DNA of 64,000 nucleotides from Dipteris shenzhenensis (taxonomy: Eukaryota; Polypodiophyta; Polypodiopsida; Gleicheniales): the NCBI GenBank assembly GCA_047967505.1, contig CM106540.1; one strand, 5' to 3'. The notes below the pieces were generated by a model. That model had not been told where the DNA came from, made no database searches, and saw nothing but the letters and a program-made list of their open reading frames with translations. Made by a program: the position numbers and the translations under genes. Below are positions 33,498-43,000 of the stretch, piece by piece. The stretch's first letter is position 1; each line of letters opens with the position of its first letter.

Positions 33498-36400
33498 ACT
33501 CAGCAGAAGGGGAGATCTGCTAGTAAGTCCAAATCCTGCAGTCAGTCCCGTGGCAAAAAGGATATTGAATGCTTTTATTGTGGCAAGAAGGGACATGTGA
33601 AGTCTAAGTGCTTCAAGTTTATACGGGATCAGAAAGCCAAGAAGGCTGAGGCAAAGGATGCAGGCAATGGAAGCAAAGGCAAAGGCATGGCCAAGGTAGA
33701 TGACTTGGATGCAGTGAATGTTGCAGCAGAGGACAGTGACAGTGACAGACATGATGTTTTATGCTCTTCTGCTGTAATTGCACATACTTTGGTTATTGAT
33801 GGCCATGACATGCACACCTGGCTCTTGGATTCAGGTGCTTCTTTTCATGTTACTCCTCATAGGGAGTGGTTTACTTCTTACACAGGTACTCATGGAGTTG
33901 TTCACCTTGGGAACAACTATGCATGTCAGATTGCAGGGATTGGCAGTATACAGATAGTATTCCCTGATGGACGGTCATTTATGCTTGATGGTGTTCGCCA
34001 TGTGCCGCAAATCAAGAAAAATCTGATTAGCACTGGCTTGTTGGATGACAGTGGTTACCACACCACATTTGGGGATTCCAAATGGGTGATTACTGATGGC
34101 CAGGTTGTAGTGGCTGAGGGTTATAAGAGTGATACCTTGTACCCTCTTTATGTTTCCAGTGTAGGTAATCATGTTGTTGCCATAACCGAGCTGCCAAAGA
34201 TTTCATTGTGGCATAGCCGGTTGGGACACATGTCCGTTAAAGGAATGCAAGAACTATCACGTTTGGGTTATCTGCCGTCTCTTTCTTTTTCAGATTTGCC
34301 TACTTGTGATCATTGCATATTTGGCAAGCATTCTGTGACTCCTCATAAGAGGAGAACTCCCCAGAATAGAGCACCGCTTGATCTAGTGCACACTGATTTG
34401 TGTGAGATGCCACAGTTATCACTAGGGGGTGCAAAGTATTTTATTACTTTTATTGATGATGCCACACGTAAAGTGTGGGTCTATTTCTTGAAGCATAAAA
34501 GCGATGCCTTAGATGCTTTCAAGAAGTTTGTCGCTCAGGTTGAGAATCGGACAGGTCGCAGGCTGAAATGCCTCAGATCCGATAATGGGGGTGAGTATGT
34601 GTCACATGCTTTTGTGCAGTTTTGCGAATCTAAGGGCATCAAACAGGAACTCACAGCCCCTCATAATGCATCTCAAAATGGTGTAAGTGAGCGGATGAAT
34701 CGAACTATTCAGGAGAAGGTTCGATGTATGTTGTCTTATGCTGCATTGCCCCATGGCTTTTGGGCAGAAGCCGTGCAAACAGCAGTTCACATTATTAACA
34801 GGTCGCTAAACAAGGCTTTGGAGTTGAAAGTGCCAGAGGAGGTGTGGTCTGGCAAGCCACCTTCATATAAGCACTTACGTGCGTTTGGCTGCGAGTGCTT
34901 TGCTCATATACGCAAAGAACTGCGCACCAAACTGGAGCCAAAGTTTTTCAGATGCATCTTTATGGGTTATGGTGACGAAGGTGAAATGGGGTACAGGTTA
35001 TGGGATCCCGTTAAACGGAAGATTATACGCAGCAATGATGTCATCTTTAAAGAGGATAGTGTACACAAGGAACCCGTACAACCTGTGGAATACAGGAGGG
35101 TTATTTATGATGATGTTGGACAGCAAAGAATGCCCATTTATATGCAGCAGCAGGCTGCTGCAGATAACCCTGTTCAAGAGGGTATACAGGCTGAAAATCA
35201 GCCAGATAATTTTGCCAATGATGCACCACTGGATATGCCAGCAGATAGGGCTGTAGAACAGTCAGATATGGTGGTACAGCCACCCGTCATGCATGACGAA
35301 CAGGCTGAACAGCAGCCTAATCCGGAACATTTTGTTAGGAGGAGCACCCGTGTACAACGGCCTCCTGCCAGGTTTGTTCCAGGAGCCAATATTGTGGCTG
35401 ATTTTATCATGCTGACAGATTGTGGTGAGCCTTCCAGCTTCAAGGAAGCTATGGGAAGAACAGAGAAAAGGAAGTGGGAGCAAGCCATGCAGTCAGAAAT
35501 GGACTCCTTACTTCAAAATGATACATGGGACTTGGTGCAGCTACCTGCAGGCAGAAAGGTTTTGCCATGCAAGTGGGTTTACAAAGTCAAAGTGGATTCA
35601 AATGCTTTACCGAGGTATAAGGCCAGATTGGTTGCCAAGGGATTTAAGCAGGAGAAGGGCATTGACTTTGATGAGATCTTTTCCCCTGTCGTCAAGATGA
35701 CTACTTTGAGAGCAGTGTTAGCTCTTGTTGCTCATGAGGACATGGATTTATGTCAGATGGATGTGAAAACTGCTTTTCTTCACGGAGATCTCCATGATGA
35801 GATCTACATGAGTCAGCCAGAGGGATATGCTGTTAAAGGGAAAGAGCAGCTTGTGTGTAAGCTCAAAAGGAGCTTGTATGGACTCAAGCAGGCACCAAGA
35901 GAATGGTACAAGAAGTTTGATGCCTTCATGCAGTCCCAAGGGTATCATAGGTGTGAGACCGATCATTGCTTGTACACCAAACGGGCAAAGGATGGCAGTT
36001 TGATGCTACTCATTCTATATGTGGATGACATGCTGATTGCCAGTAAATCTCAGCATGAGATTAGTGCTTTGAAGAAACAACTGCATAAGTCTTTTGACAT
36101 GAAAGACTTGGGTGATGCAAACCATATTCTTGGCATGCGGATTACTCGTGACAGGTCCAAGGGACTTTTGTTTCTGTCACAGAAGGAGTACATTGACAAA
36201 GTACTGCAGAGGTTTAAAATGGAGGGGGGGAAGTCTATTAGTACCCCGTTGCCTCCACATTTAAAACTCAGCAGTAAGGACAGCCCCAGATCAGATGATG
36301 ATAAGGCTGAAATGGCCAAGGTTCCGTATGCATCTGCAGTTGGTTCCTTGATGTATGCCATGGTTGCCACTCGTCCGGATATTGCTTTTGCGGTGGGAGT

Positions 36401-36962
36401 CATCAGCAGGTATATGGCAAATCCAGGCAAGCGGCACTGGGAAGCAGTGAAAGGTGTCTTTAGGTATCTCAAGGGTACCAAAGACTTGTGCATATGCTAT
36501 GGTAGGCAGGATGCATTGGTGCATGGTTTTACAGATTCAGACTATGCAGGGAATGCAGATAACCGGAAATCTACTACCGGCTATATCTTCACATTTGCAG
36601 GAGGTGCTATATCATGGGTGTCTCGGTTGCAAAAATGCGTTGCTGTGTCAACTACTGAAGCCACTGAGGCTTGCAAGGAAGCAATATGGCTTACTCGGCT
36701 GGTGGGAGATTTGGGCATTATAGGAGATATGCCAGTTTTGCATTGTGATAGTCAGAGTGCTATCATGTTGGCAAAGAATCCGGTCTTTCATCAAAAGACC
36801 AAGCACATAGATGTGAAATATCATTTCATCAGGGAGGTACTGGAAGACAAGCGACTTGAGCTTGTGAAAGTGCATACTGATGACAATCCTGCAGATTTGC
36901 TCACTAAGAGCTTGCCTACAGAGCGGTTTGCACATTGCCGCCACATCATGGGATTAGGATGA
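33498..36962 (+). CDS. Copia gag C-terminus and pol polyprotein (family B)
   Basis: A frame open from the insertion junction to TGA at 36962 (the usable Met/Val starts lie inside). Domains in order: CCHC zinc knuckle CFYCGKKGHVKSKC (33570-33611); protease LLDSGA with its Asp at 33828; gag-pre-integrase LWHSRLGHMS (about 34206); integrase with catalytic Asp 34395, Asp 34581 and Glu 34689 (D-35-E spacing); reverse transcriptase with [19 protein letters not shown] and YVDD at 36018-36029; RNase H with DSDYAG at 36534. In the RNase H domain the usual TEAEY block reads TTEATEACKEA, missing about five residues. Everything else is intact over more than 1,100 codons, which fits the identical LTRs. 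It lacks its gag start in frame because of the solo LTR. Confidence 0.93.
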   Translation, partial: TQQKGRSASKSKSCSQSRGKKDIECFYCGKKGHVKSKCFKFIRDQKAKKAEAKDAGNGSKGKGMAKVDDLDAVNVAAEDSDSDRHDVLCSSAVIAHTLVIDGHDMHTWLLDSGASFHVTPHREWFTSYTGTHGVVHLGNNYACQIAGIGSIQIVFPDGRSFMLDGVRHVPQIKKNLISTGLLDDSGYHTTFGDSKWVITDGQVVVAEGYKSDTLYPLYVSSVGNHVVAITELPKISLWHSRLGHMSVKGMQELSRLGYLPSLSFSDLPTCDHCIFGKHSVTPHKRRTPQNRAPLDLVHTDLCEMPQLSLGGAKYFITFIDDATRKVWVYFLKHKSDALDAFKKFVAQVENRTGRRLKCLRSDNGGEYVSHAFVQFCESKGIKQELTAPHNASQNGVSERMNRTIQEKVRCMLSYAALPHGFWAEAVQTAVHIINRSLNKALELKVPEEVWSGKPPSYKHLRAFGCECFAHIRKELRTKLEPKFFRCIFMGYGDEGEMGYRLWDPVKRKIIRSNDVIFKEDSVHKEPVQPVEYRRVIYDDVGQQRMPIYMQQQAAADNPVQEGIQAENQPDNFANDAPLDMPADRAVEQSDMVVQPPVMHDEQAEQQPNPEHFVRRSTRVQRPPARFVPGANIVADFIMLTDCGEPSSFKEAMGRTEKRKWEQAMQSEMDSLLQNDTWDLVQLPAGRKVLPCKWVYKVKVDSNALPRYKARLVAKGFKQEKGIDFDEIFSPVVKMTTLRAVLALVAHEDMDLCQMDVKTAFLHGDLHDEIYMSQPEGYAVKGKEQLVCKLKRSLYGLKQAPREWYKKFDAFMQSQGYHRCETDHCLYTKRAKDGSLMLLILYVDDMLIASKSQHEISALKKQLHKSFDMKDLGDANHILGMRITRDRSKGLLFLSQKEYIDKVLQRFKMEGGKSISTPLPPHLKLSSKDSPRSDDDKAEMAKVPYASAVGSLMYAMVATRPDIAFAVGVISRYMANPGKRHWEAVKGVFRYLKGTKDLCICYGRQDALVHGFTDSDYAGNADNRKSTTGYIFTFAGGAISWVSRLQKCVAVSTTEATEACKEAIWLTRLVGDLGIIGDMPVLHCDSQSAIMLAKNPVFHQKTKHIDVKYHFIREVLEDKRLELVKVHTDDNPADLLTKSLPTERFAHCRHIMGLG

Positions 36963-37050
36963 GACCACTCTTATTTTATGGTCTTGTATACAGTAACTGT
37001 ATATTGCTGTAATTTTTATTATTTTCTCCCCTTTAGGCATATTGGCCTTT

Positions 37051-37060
37051 AGGTGGGAGG
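37051..37060 (+). other. Polypurine tract
   Basis: AGGTGGGAGG, one base before the 3' LTR, where plus-strand cDNA synthesis would start. Confidence 0.85.
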
Positions 37061-37061
37061 T

Positions 37062-37265
37062 TGTTGGGGTAAAGGCACATTGCCACCCCTTTATTAAAGA
37101 TATGACACCTATGACTGTCTTAAGACAGTCATAGGGGGAAAACCTAATCCTAATAAAACTTAAGAGTTTGTGGTGTGGCTCATCACTTCACACCCGCATC
37201 TTGAGTGTCTCTCCTCTCTCTCACCCTCTCCCTCTTGTACTTCTTCTTTTTTTCCTTCACCTTCA
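37062..37265 (+). repeat. 3' LTR of composite family B element
   Basis: Identical over all 204 bp to the 5' LTR, including the palindrome (37108-37135). Confidence 0.97.
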
Positions 37266-37508
37266 ATCTGGAGGGAAATTCTTGTACAATAGTTTGCCAC
37301 TTAAAACTAAGCCAAAACTGATTAAGTTTAGTGTTCCAGTCTGAGGACTTATTACCTTACAAATTGGACTTATCGTCCCAAACATAGGGCTCTCCGGGCT
37401 CTTACATAACAAGCTGATAGGACCAATTACAGCTTAAGACATGAAGGAATATGTAGCAATTGCAGCTTTGAATAAAGGTTTTTCTGCTGTATTTTATTAG
37501 ATCTTGCT
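37266..37508 (+). repeat. Duplicated segment Y, copy 1
   Basis: Starts with the right target duplication ATCTG and matches 38832-39075 with few differences. It ends TTGCTG at a poly-G tract. Confidence 0.9.
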
Positions 37509-37528
37509 GGGGGGGGGGGGGGGGGGGC
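37509..37528 (+). repeat. Poly-G tract (20 G) at the duplication junction
   Basis: Joins Y copy 1 to X copy 2. The corresponding position after Y copy 2 (39075) has no G tract. Confidence 0.9.
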
Positions 37529-38831
37529 AATTCACCTCGTGAGGACACCCCGTTCATCGTTCAAGACCAGAAATTTCAGAAAAATCCCTTGTCTGAGAAC
37601 CTCGGAGATCGGTCAGTCGTGATCCTCTTCTGCAACTTCTCTTGCGACTTCCGTCGTCCGCAACTGTCGCTGGTCACCGCTCTGATACCAAATGTGAAGA
37701 TCCACACTTTTCGAAAATGCAAATGTGTGCAATTCATGCAGAATTTGAATGTCGATTGGCCCTCCAATGGGGAAGAGCGCCCTCGTGAGAGTACTTGTTT
37801 CTTTTTCGACCTACATGCAAGGTGGGAGAGAGATGACGGATGAATGCAATGTGGTAGAGAGAATGCTACGTGAGATTTCCAATGAAAGGGTGATACCCTT
37901 TCATTAATGTCCCTTGAGATCACTCAAGTTCCATCTTCCCATTTACACCTACCCTTATCCTATGATCCATGTACCTACCATTCAATGCACTCTAATGCAC
38001 CCTTTCCCTTTCCTATTGCCCTTAGGACCTAGACACGTGTGTGCACATCTTTATTACTAATCATTGGCCAATGTTACATAGTTTTGGCGGTACTATTTAC
38101 ACTGCTTGATCGATCATAAATACAAACATATAACCGCACCATCAAATTGGCGCCTAACAATAATAAGGTTCTAATGACTATTAATTAACTAAATAATCAT
38201 TTCTCTTGTCATGACAAGCCACGCGTCATCATCCGTACTTAGAGACGCTGCTGTCCCGTACTGTTCCTATAGGGATCCTCCTCTATTCGCTGTGAGGTGC
38301 TGCCCATGTGGCAGCCCCGTCCCTCTCTCTTCTCTAGGCATCTTCTGCCCTAGGCCTCCCTCCCCCATGCTTTGCTCATATGGGGGCTTACAGATGCGGA
38401 GGTGACCATTCCAACATATCGATACTCCAAGTGAGGGGTGTTTCTCCCTCAAAAAAGTTTCCTACAAATATCTGAGGTGGCTAAACTGGTTGACCACTTC
38501 TTGTGTGGTCCTATCTAGGATGAAGACATTGTTCAGAAAAATAGAAGGATGAGTGTAAGGAAGCTTATATATATTGCATTGCCTTGTATAGCAATTGTTC
38601 AGAATGGATACTGATGTGTGTGCTAAGGCCAAAGTTGTTCTAGCACTCCCTAGATCCCCTCCTATTGCTACTTGACACTATTTTGTTTTATTGAGGCTGC
38701 CAACTTGGGCCTGTTAGATTAAGCAATGTATAGCCTCATTAGAGCAATGTTAGCATGCTAGTAGACTAAGGTGCTAGAGTCGTAGTCAACCACACCGACA
38801 AATAGGCCATTTTTTGAGTAGACTAATACAA
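37529..38831 (+). repeat. Duplicated segment X, copy 2
   Basis: Near-identical to 24311-25534, with an extra ~80 bp at about 38019-38101. It runs without interruption into Y copy 2, so it preserves the empty target site of the composite Copia element. Confidence 0.9.
37678..38416 (-). mobile_element. LTR plus primer-binding site of a minus-strand element (copy 2)
   Basis: Second copy of the LTR at 24477-25119, here 724 bp (38416-37693) because it keeps the ~80-bp segment missing from copy 1. It is followed by the primer site TGGTATCAGAGCGG (37690-37677). Confidence 0.65.
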
Positions 38832-39075
38832 ATCTGGAGGGAAATTCTTGTACAATAACTTGCCACTTAAAACTAAGCCAAAACTGATTAAGTTCAGTGT
38901 TCCAGTCTGAGGACTTATTACCTAACAAATTGGACTTATCCTCTCAAACATAGGGCTCTCCGGGCTCTTACATAACAAGCTGATAGGACCAATTACAGCT
39001 TAAGACATGAAGGAATATGTAGCAATTGAAGCTTTGAATAAAGGTTTTTCTGCTGTATTTTATTAGATCTTGCTG
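38832..39075 (+). repeat. Duplicated segment Y, copy 2
   Basis: Matches 37266-37508. Unique sequence follows from 39076. Confidence 0.9.
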
Positions 39076-39770
39076 CCCTAGGATTCTTGCTGCATCACTG
39101 CTGAGTCAGACCTTTGCCTCCAGAGTTCTGACAGAGACTTAGTTCAAAGGCCTCTGTATGAATGGATGTTTAAATGTGTGTGGGTTTGTGGATGTGGATT
39201 TGTGAGAGCACATGTTTAACTATGGGTCTACAGCCACCGTTGGGTCCTGATGATTGCAGTGGGGATGTGGTGGTAGCCAGGCTCGGTTATGTATGATGGA
39301 GTTTATGGTTTTAAGCCTTGGGGGCTGTCATGAAGCTTAAACTGCACTGTTCGTTTTGTTATTAGAGCATGTGTTGGGGCATGTTCTCGAGTTGATATAT
39401 AACTAGTTATATGTGTGTGTGTGCGTGCACGCGCACTATATATGATTCTGACTTTTCTTTGCATTTCTGTGGTTAGTACAGCCCAAAATGCACCAATTGC
39501 GTAAACTGTTTGTGTTGTGTATATATCTGATTCCTCTCCTCTTATTTTTCTGAATTCAATGCTTATCAGCTAAACATTGTACGTACGGCGTATATAAGTC
39601 GTTGATTAGCCCCCAGGAGCACACAAGCTTTTTGCATTCTATGAATTGCACGATTAATATCAACTCATCAATTGTTGTTTTATTTGATGAATTGTGGTAA
39701 CATAAGGTGTAGGAAAGCTACGCCATTTTTTGACTGTATGGGGACAACAAATAGGAATGGTGATTTGTTT
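39076..39770. other. Upstream intron or flank of the PP2C gene, no exon recognised
   Basis: T-rich, intron-like. Contains a short (GT)n run at 39413-39423. Earlier PP2C exons are expected to the left but none is recognised here. Confidence 0.35.
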
Positions 39771-40057
39771 GCTTGGTTTTGGTTCATTCTTGGAATCCTA
39801 TTTGAAGGTCCGAGTGTGCTTCTGGTTTACTTTTGTTTTGCTACGTTTTTTATTGTTGTAGACAACTGCTCTCTGAATATTGCTTGCTTTGACAGTTCTG
39901 TTGCTTGCTCTCTGAATATTGCTTGCTTGGTTTTGGTTCATTCTTGGAATCCTATTTGAAGGTCCAAGTGTGCTTCTGGTATACTTTTGTTTTGCTACGT
40001 TTTTGATTGTTGTAGACAACTGCTCTCTGAATATTGCTTGCTTTGACGGTTCTGTTG
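39771..40057 (+). repeat. 133-bp direct duplication just upstream of a PP2C exon
   Basis: GCTTGGTTTTGGTTCATTC... to ...TTCTGTTG occurs at 39771-39903 and 39925-40057 with only a few mismatches (period 154 bp). The second copy ends 15 bp before the exon's 3' splice site, so the duplication has doubled the upstream polypyrimidine-like context but not the AG itself. Confidence 0.9.
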
Positions 40058-40072
40058 GATATTTGGTGCCAG

Positions 40073-43000
40073 TGATGATGGGAAAATCAGCTTTGGCTAC
40101 GCAAGTTTGCGTGGGCTGAGAGGCTCCATGGAAGATTTTGTATATGCTAAGATCTCAGAAGTTGATGGTCAGGTTGTCGGGTTGTTTGGCGTCTTTGATG
40201 GTAAGGATTTGCTCCAGAACTCTTGCAGCCACAAGTTCGATCGTTCCTCTTTTTCTTTTTCTTGGAATGGTCGATAAGATTGACTGTCTAAGCAGGACAT
40301 GCTGGGGCTGAAGCAGCAAAATATGTGAAGCAGAACCTGTTTGCAAACCTGATTAAGCATCCCAAGTTTGTCAGTGATACACACACTGCTATAGGTTTGT
40401 TTTTCTCAGTGATTGTAGATCACATTCCAGGATTGTGCCATTTCCTAGCTATGCTTTTGACAGTATATTGTACGATACAATATATTTATTATGGAAGAGA
40501 ATCAACTTTATGTTTTTGATCTCTAACTGTATCTTGTAATATTTTACCACAGAAGAGACTTTCAAGCAGACTGACTCTGAGTATCTGGAATCTGAAACAA
40601 ATCTGAATCGTGATGCTGGATCAACTGCTTCAACAGCTATCTTAGTGGGAGATCGTCTGCTTGTGGCTAATGTAGGGGATTCAAGGGCTGTGATATCACG
40701 GGCTGGCGAAGGTTAGTGGACATTTGACTCTGCCAAAACTATTGCCTTATTTTGTTCTGAAACATACTTTTCTTTTGAGTTGGAGATCAAATGGTGAGCA
40801 TACAAAATTGTGTGCGTATTTACAGCTTTGTATTTAAAGCTTAAGTTTGAATCTTGTTTTTTTTTTTTTCCTTAGTATTGTTGGAGACTGATCTTAGAGA
40901 AGTAACATTTACACATATTTTCAAAGCATCTAGTGAATTCTATTCTTATGTAGGTTCTACCTTGTCTGGCCTACTGAATCTAAGTAAACTTATTGGTCTA
41001 TCTTCCATTTTAGGTGAGTTGAGCAGCAGATGAGTAATTCCTGCTTACTGTTGTGATATCCTACCACTCATTTAAGCACAGCTCATCAAGCTCGACCTTT
41101 CAGACCAGGAAGTGCAGCTGTACATATGCTTTGAAAACAAGTTACTCTATTCATACAAGTTCTGCTACATGCATGTGTGCCAAGATTTAATAAAATCAAC
41201 TCTTATCATAAACAAGCTGCATCTAAGTTGATATATAACAGTCCTGAATTATAAAACTCTCCCCAGAACTTCAATGTTGGAGTTAAGATGCTATCTCTGG
41301 AAAAACATGTCCATCTGTCTCAAAGAATAGCAACTTCAGACTCTATTAGGTCGGCACACTTAACATTACGAGCAAGCACAAAGATTGTTTATGAATGTAG
41401 TAGTTGTGAATCATTTCCTTATCATCTTTCTATGAAGGCCAATTACTCATGAATCAAATTTGGTAACAGTTAAAAGTGAAGGCCCTTTGGAACTAAGTGT
41501 GGGAAGAGACTACTGTAAGGAGAACAAAAATGCAGGAGGAGGGAAAGAATTTCTGGGGAACAAAAGCAAGCTGAGAATTCACCAAAGCAAAACCATACAC
41601 ATTTTAGGCTGAATAGGATCCTAGCGTCACTAGCTCTTCAAACTTTTGAGGATAGACAATAGAGTGAGGAAAGGTTTGATTCAAGGTATTACATTTCTGA
41701 GCAGGACAAACCCATGCTCTTGTGTATGACTGTTGAAAAACAGAGGTAGGTTGCTTTGCACAGCCTGCTAAGTTCTAACACTCCCTGCAGCAGAAGATTG
41801 TGTAAACATTTGCTCAGAAATCCACATGGCTTATTCAAATCTCTCTTTTCCTTAATGTGTACACAAGTGTGTGTAGAGAGATAGACATAGACTCGATCCT
41901 TGAACAGTGCAATAGTCGAGTAGAACAGTAGATCATGCATTAAAGATTGCTCAAAACAATGGGGAAACCTGATACAAAAGGGTGTGTGTTATGTTCAAGT
42001 TGAGATAACAGGACCTTGGAAGGGTCAGTTGGCATTTTCCCTTTAGAGGACCAACAATTGTAAATAATCTGCATTGCGCGTTGTGTATATGGTCAAAGGG
42101 ATTTAATGCCAATGTAAGCGGTGAGGGTGATTACCATGACTAAGTGGGTCGACTAGGTGGGTCAAGGAACATCTAAGTGTGGCCTTACAAAATGGACATG
42201 AGGCAATCTAGGCCCATCTAGGGAGTTTGGGGGTTTTGCAGAAAAGAACTTTAGAAGTCAACGTATGAATCATGACATGAGTCTTAGCAGAACATCGTTG
42301 GGAGCTTATACTAACACAAATCACCTGTGATCATCAAAAGTGAAGCAATTTTTGTGTTTGTATATGTTCCATTTGGTATCAGAGCGCCAGGCAGATAGAG
42401 ATCGTCTAGATCCCATGGCTGTGCAATAGATTCGGAATAGAGTCATCGCTTGTCAAAACCGCCGTGCTTTAATTTGATTCTTGGCAAGATTCTGTGCTGA
42501 ACAGAGAGGCGGGCAAAGAATCTGAGGACAACGTTATGTTGAATGACACATGTGTTGGAAAGGTTACCTCCCCATCTGTAAGCCCCCATATGAGGAGAGC
42601 ATGGGGGGGGGGGTGGACCTAGGTTCTGAGAGAAGGCCACGTGGGCAGCACTATGGCTGCCATGGGGGCAGAGATTAGAGAAAGGAAAGGAAGGTACCTG
42701 GAGGAGCCATGATGGCTGCAATAAATGGAGTCTGTGGACAGAGAAATGGCGATGGACAATCAGCCTGGATCTGGCCTGTCAGAGGCAGATTTAGAGCAGC
42801 ATCAGATGGCTGGGATACCAGAGTTCATAGGCACCCTGATGGCATGCTGACTAGCATGGGCTGTGGGCAGGCTGATAGGCTGCAACAGGCCCTGGAGATG
42901 GCACAGCAAGCAGAGGGAGCCAGCAGGCTTGGTCGGCCAGTATTGGGGCTGGTAGGGCTGGTCAGAGCCAGCCTACCAAGCCTAGAAGAGCAGGGCCAAG

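Larger units (their letters stand above)
25540..37265 (+). mobile_element. Composite Ty1/Copia retrotransposon, family B (11.7 kb)
   Basis: Two LTRs of 204 bp (25540-25743 and 37062-37265) are identical, begin TG and end CA, and are flanked by a 5-bp target duplication ATCTG (25535-25539 and 37266-37270). The empty site is preserved in the neighbouring duplicate at 38832-38836. The primer-binding site is at 25746-25757 and the purine tract at 37051-37060. The order protease, integrase, reverse transcriptase, RNase H is that of Copia. The internal region is interrupted twice: by a truncated second copy of the same family in the leader (27007-30931) and by a 1.6-kb solo LTR in gag (31891-33491). 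Identical LTRs indicate a recent insertion. Because of the interruptions and a small RNase H deletion it is not autonomous in this state. Confidence 0.95.

Noticed and set aside
34600-35500. Several 60-150-aa antisense frames over the family B pol
   Set aside because: They are complements of conserved integrase and linker coding and recur only because the copies are repeated.
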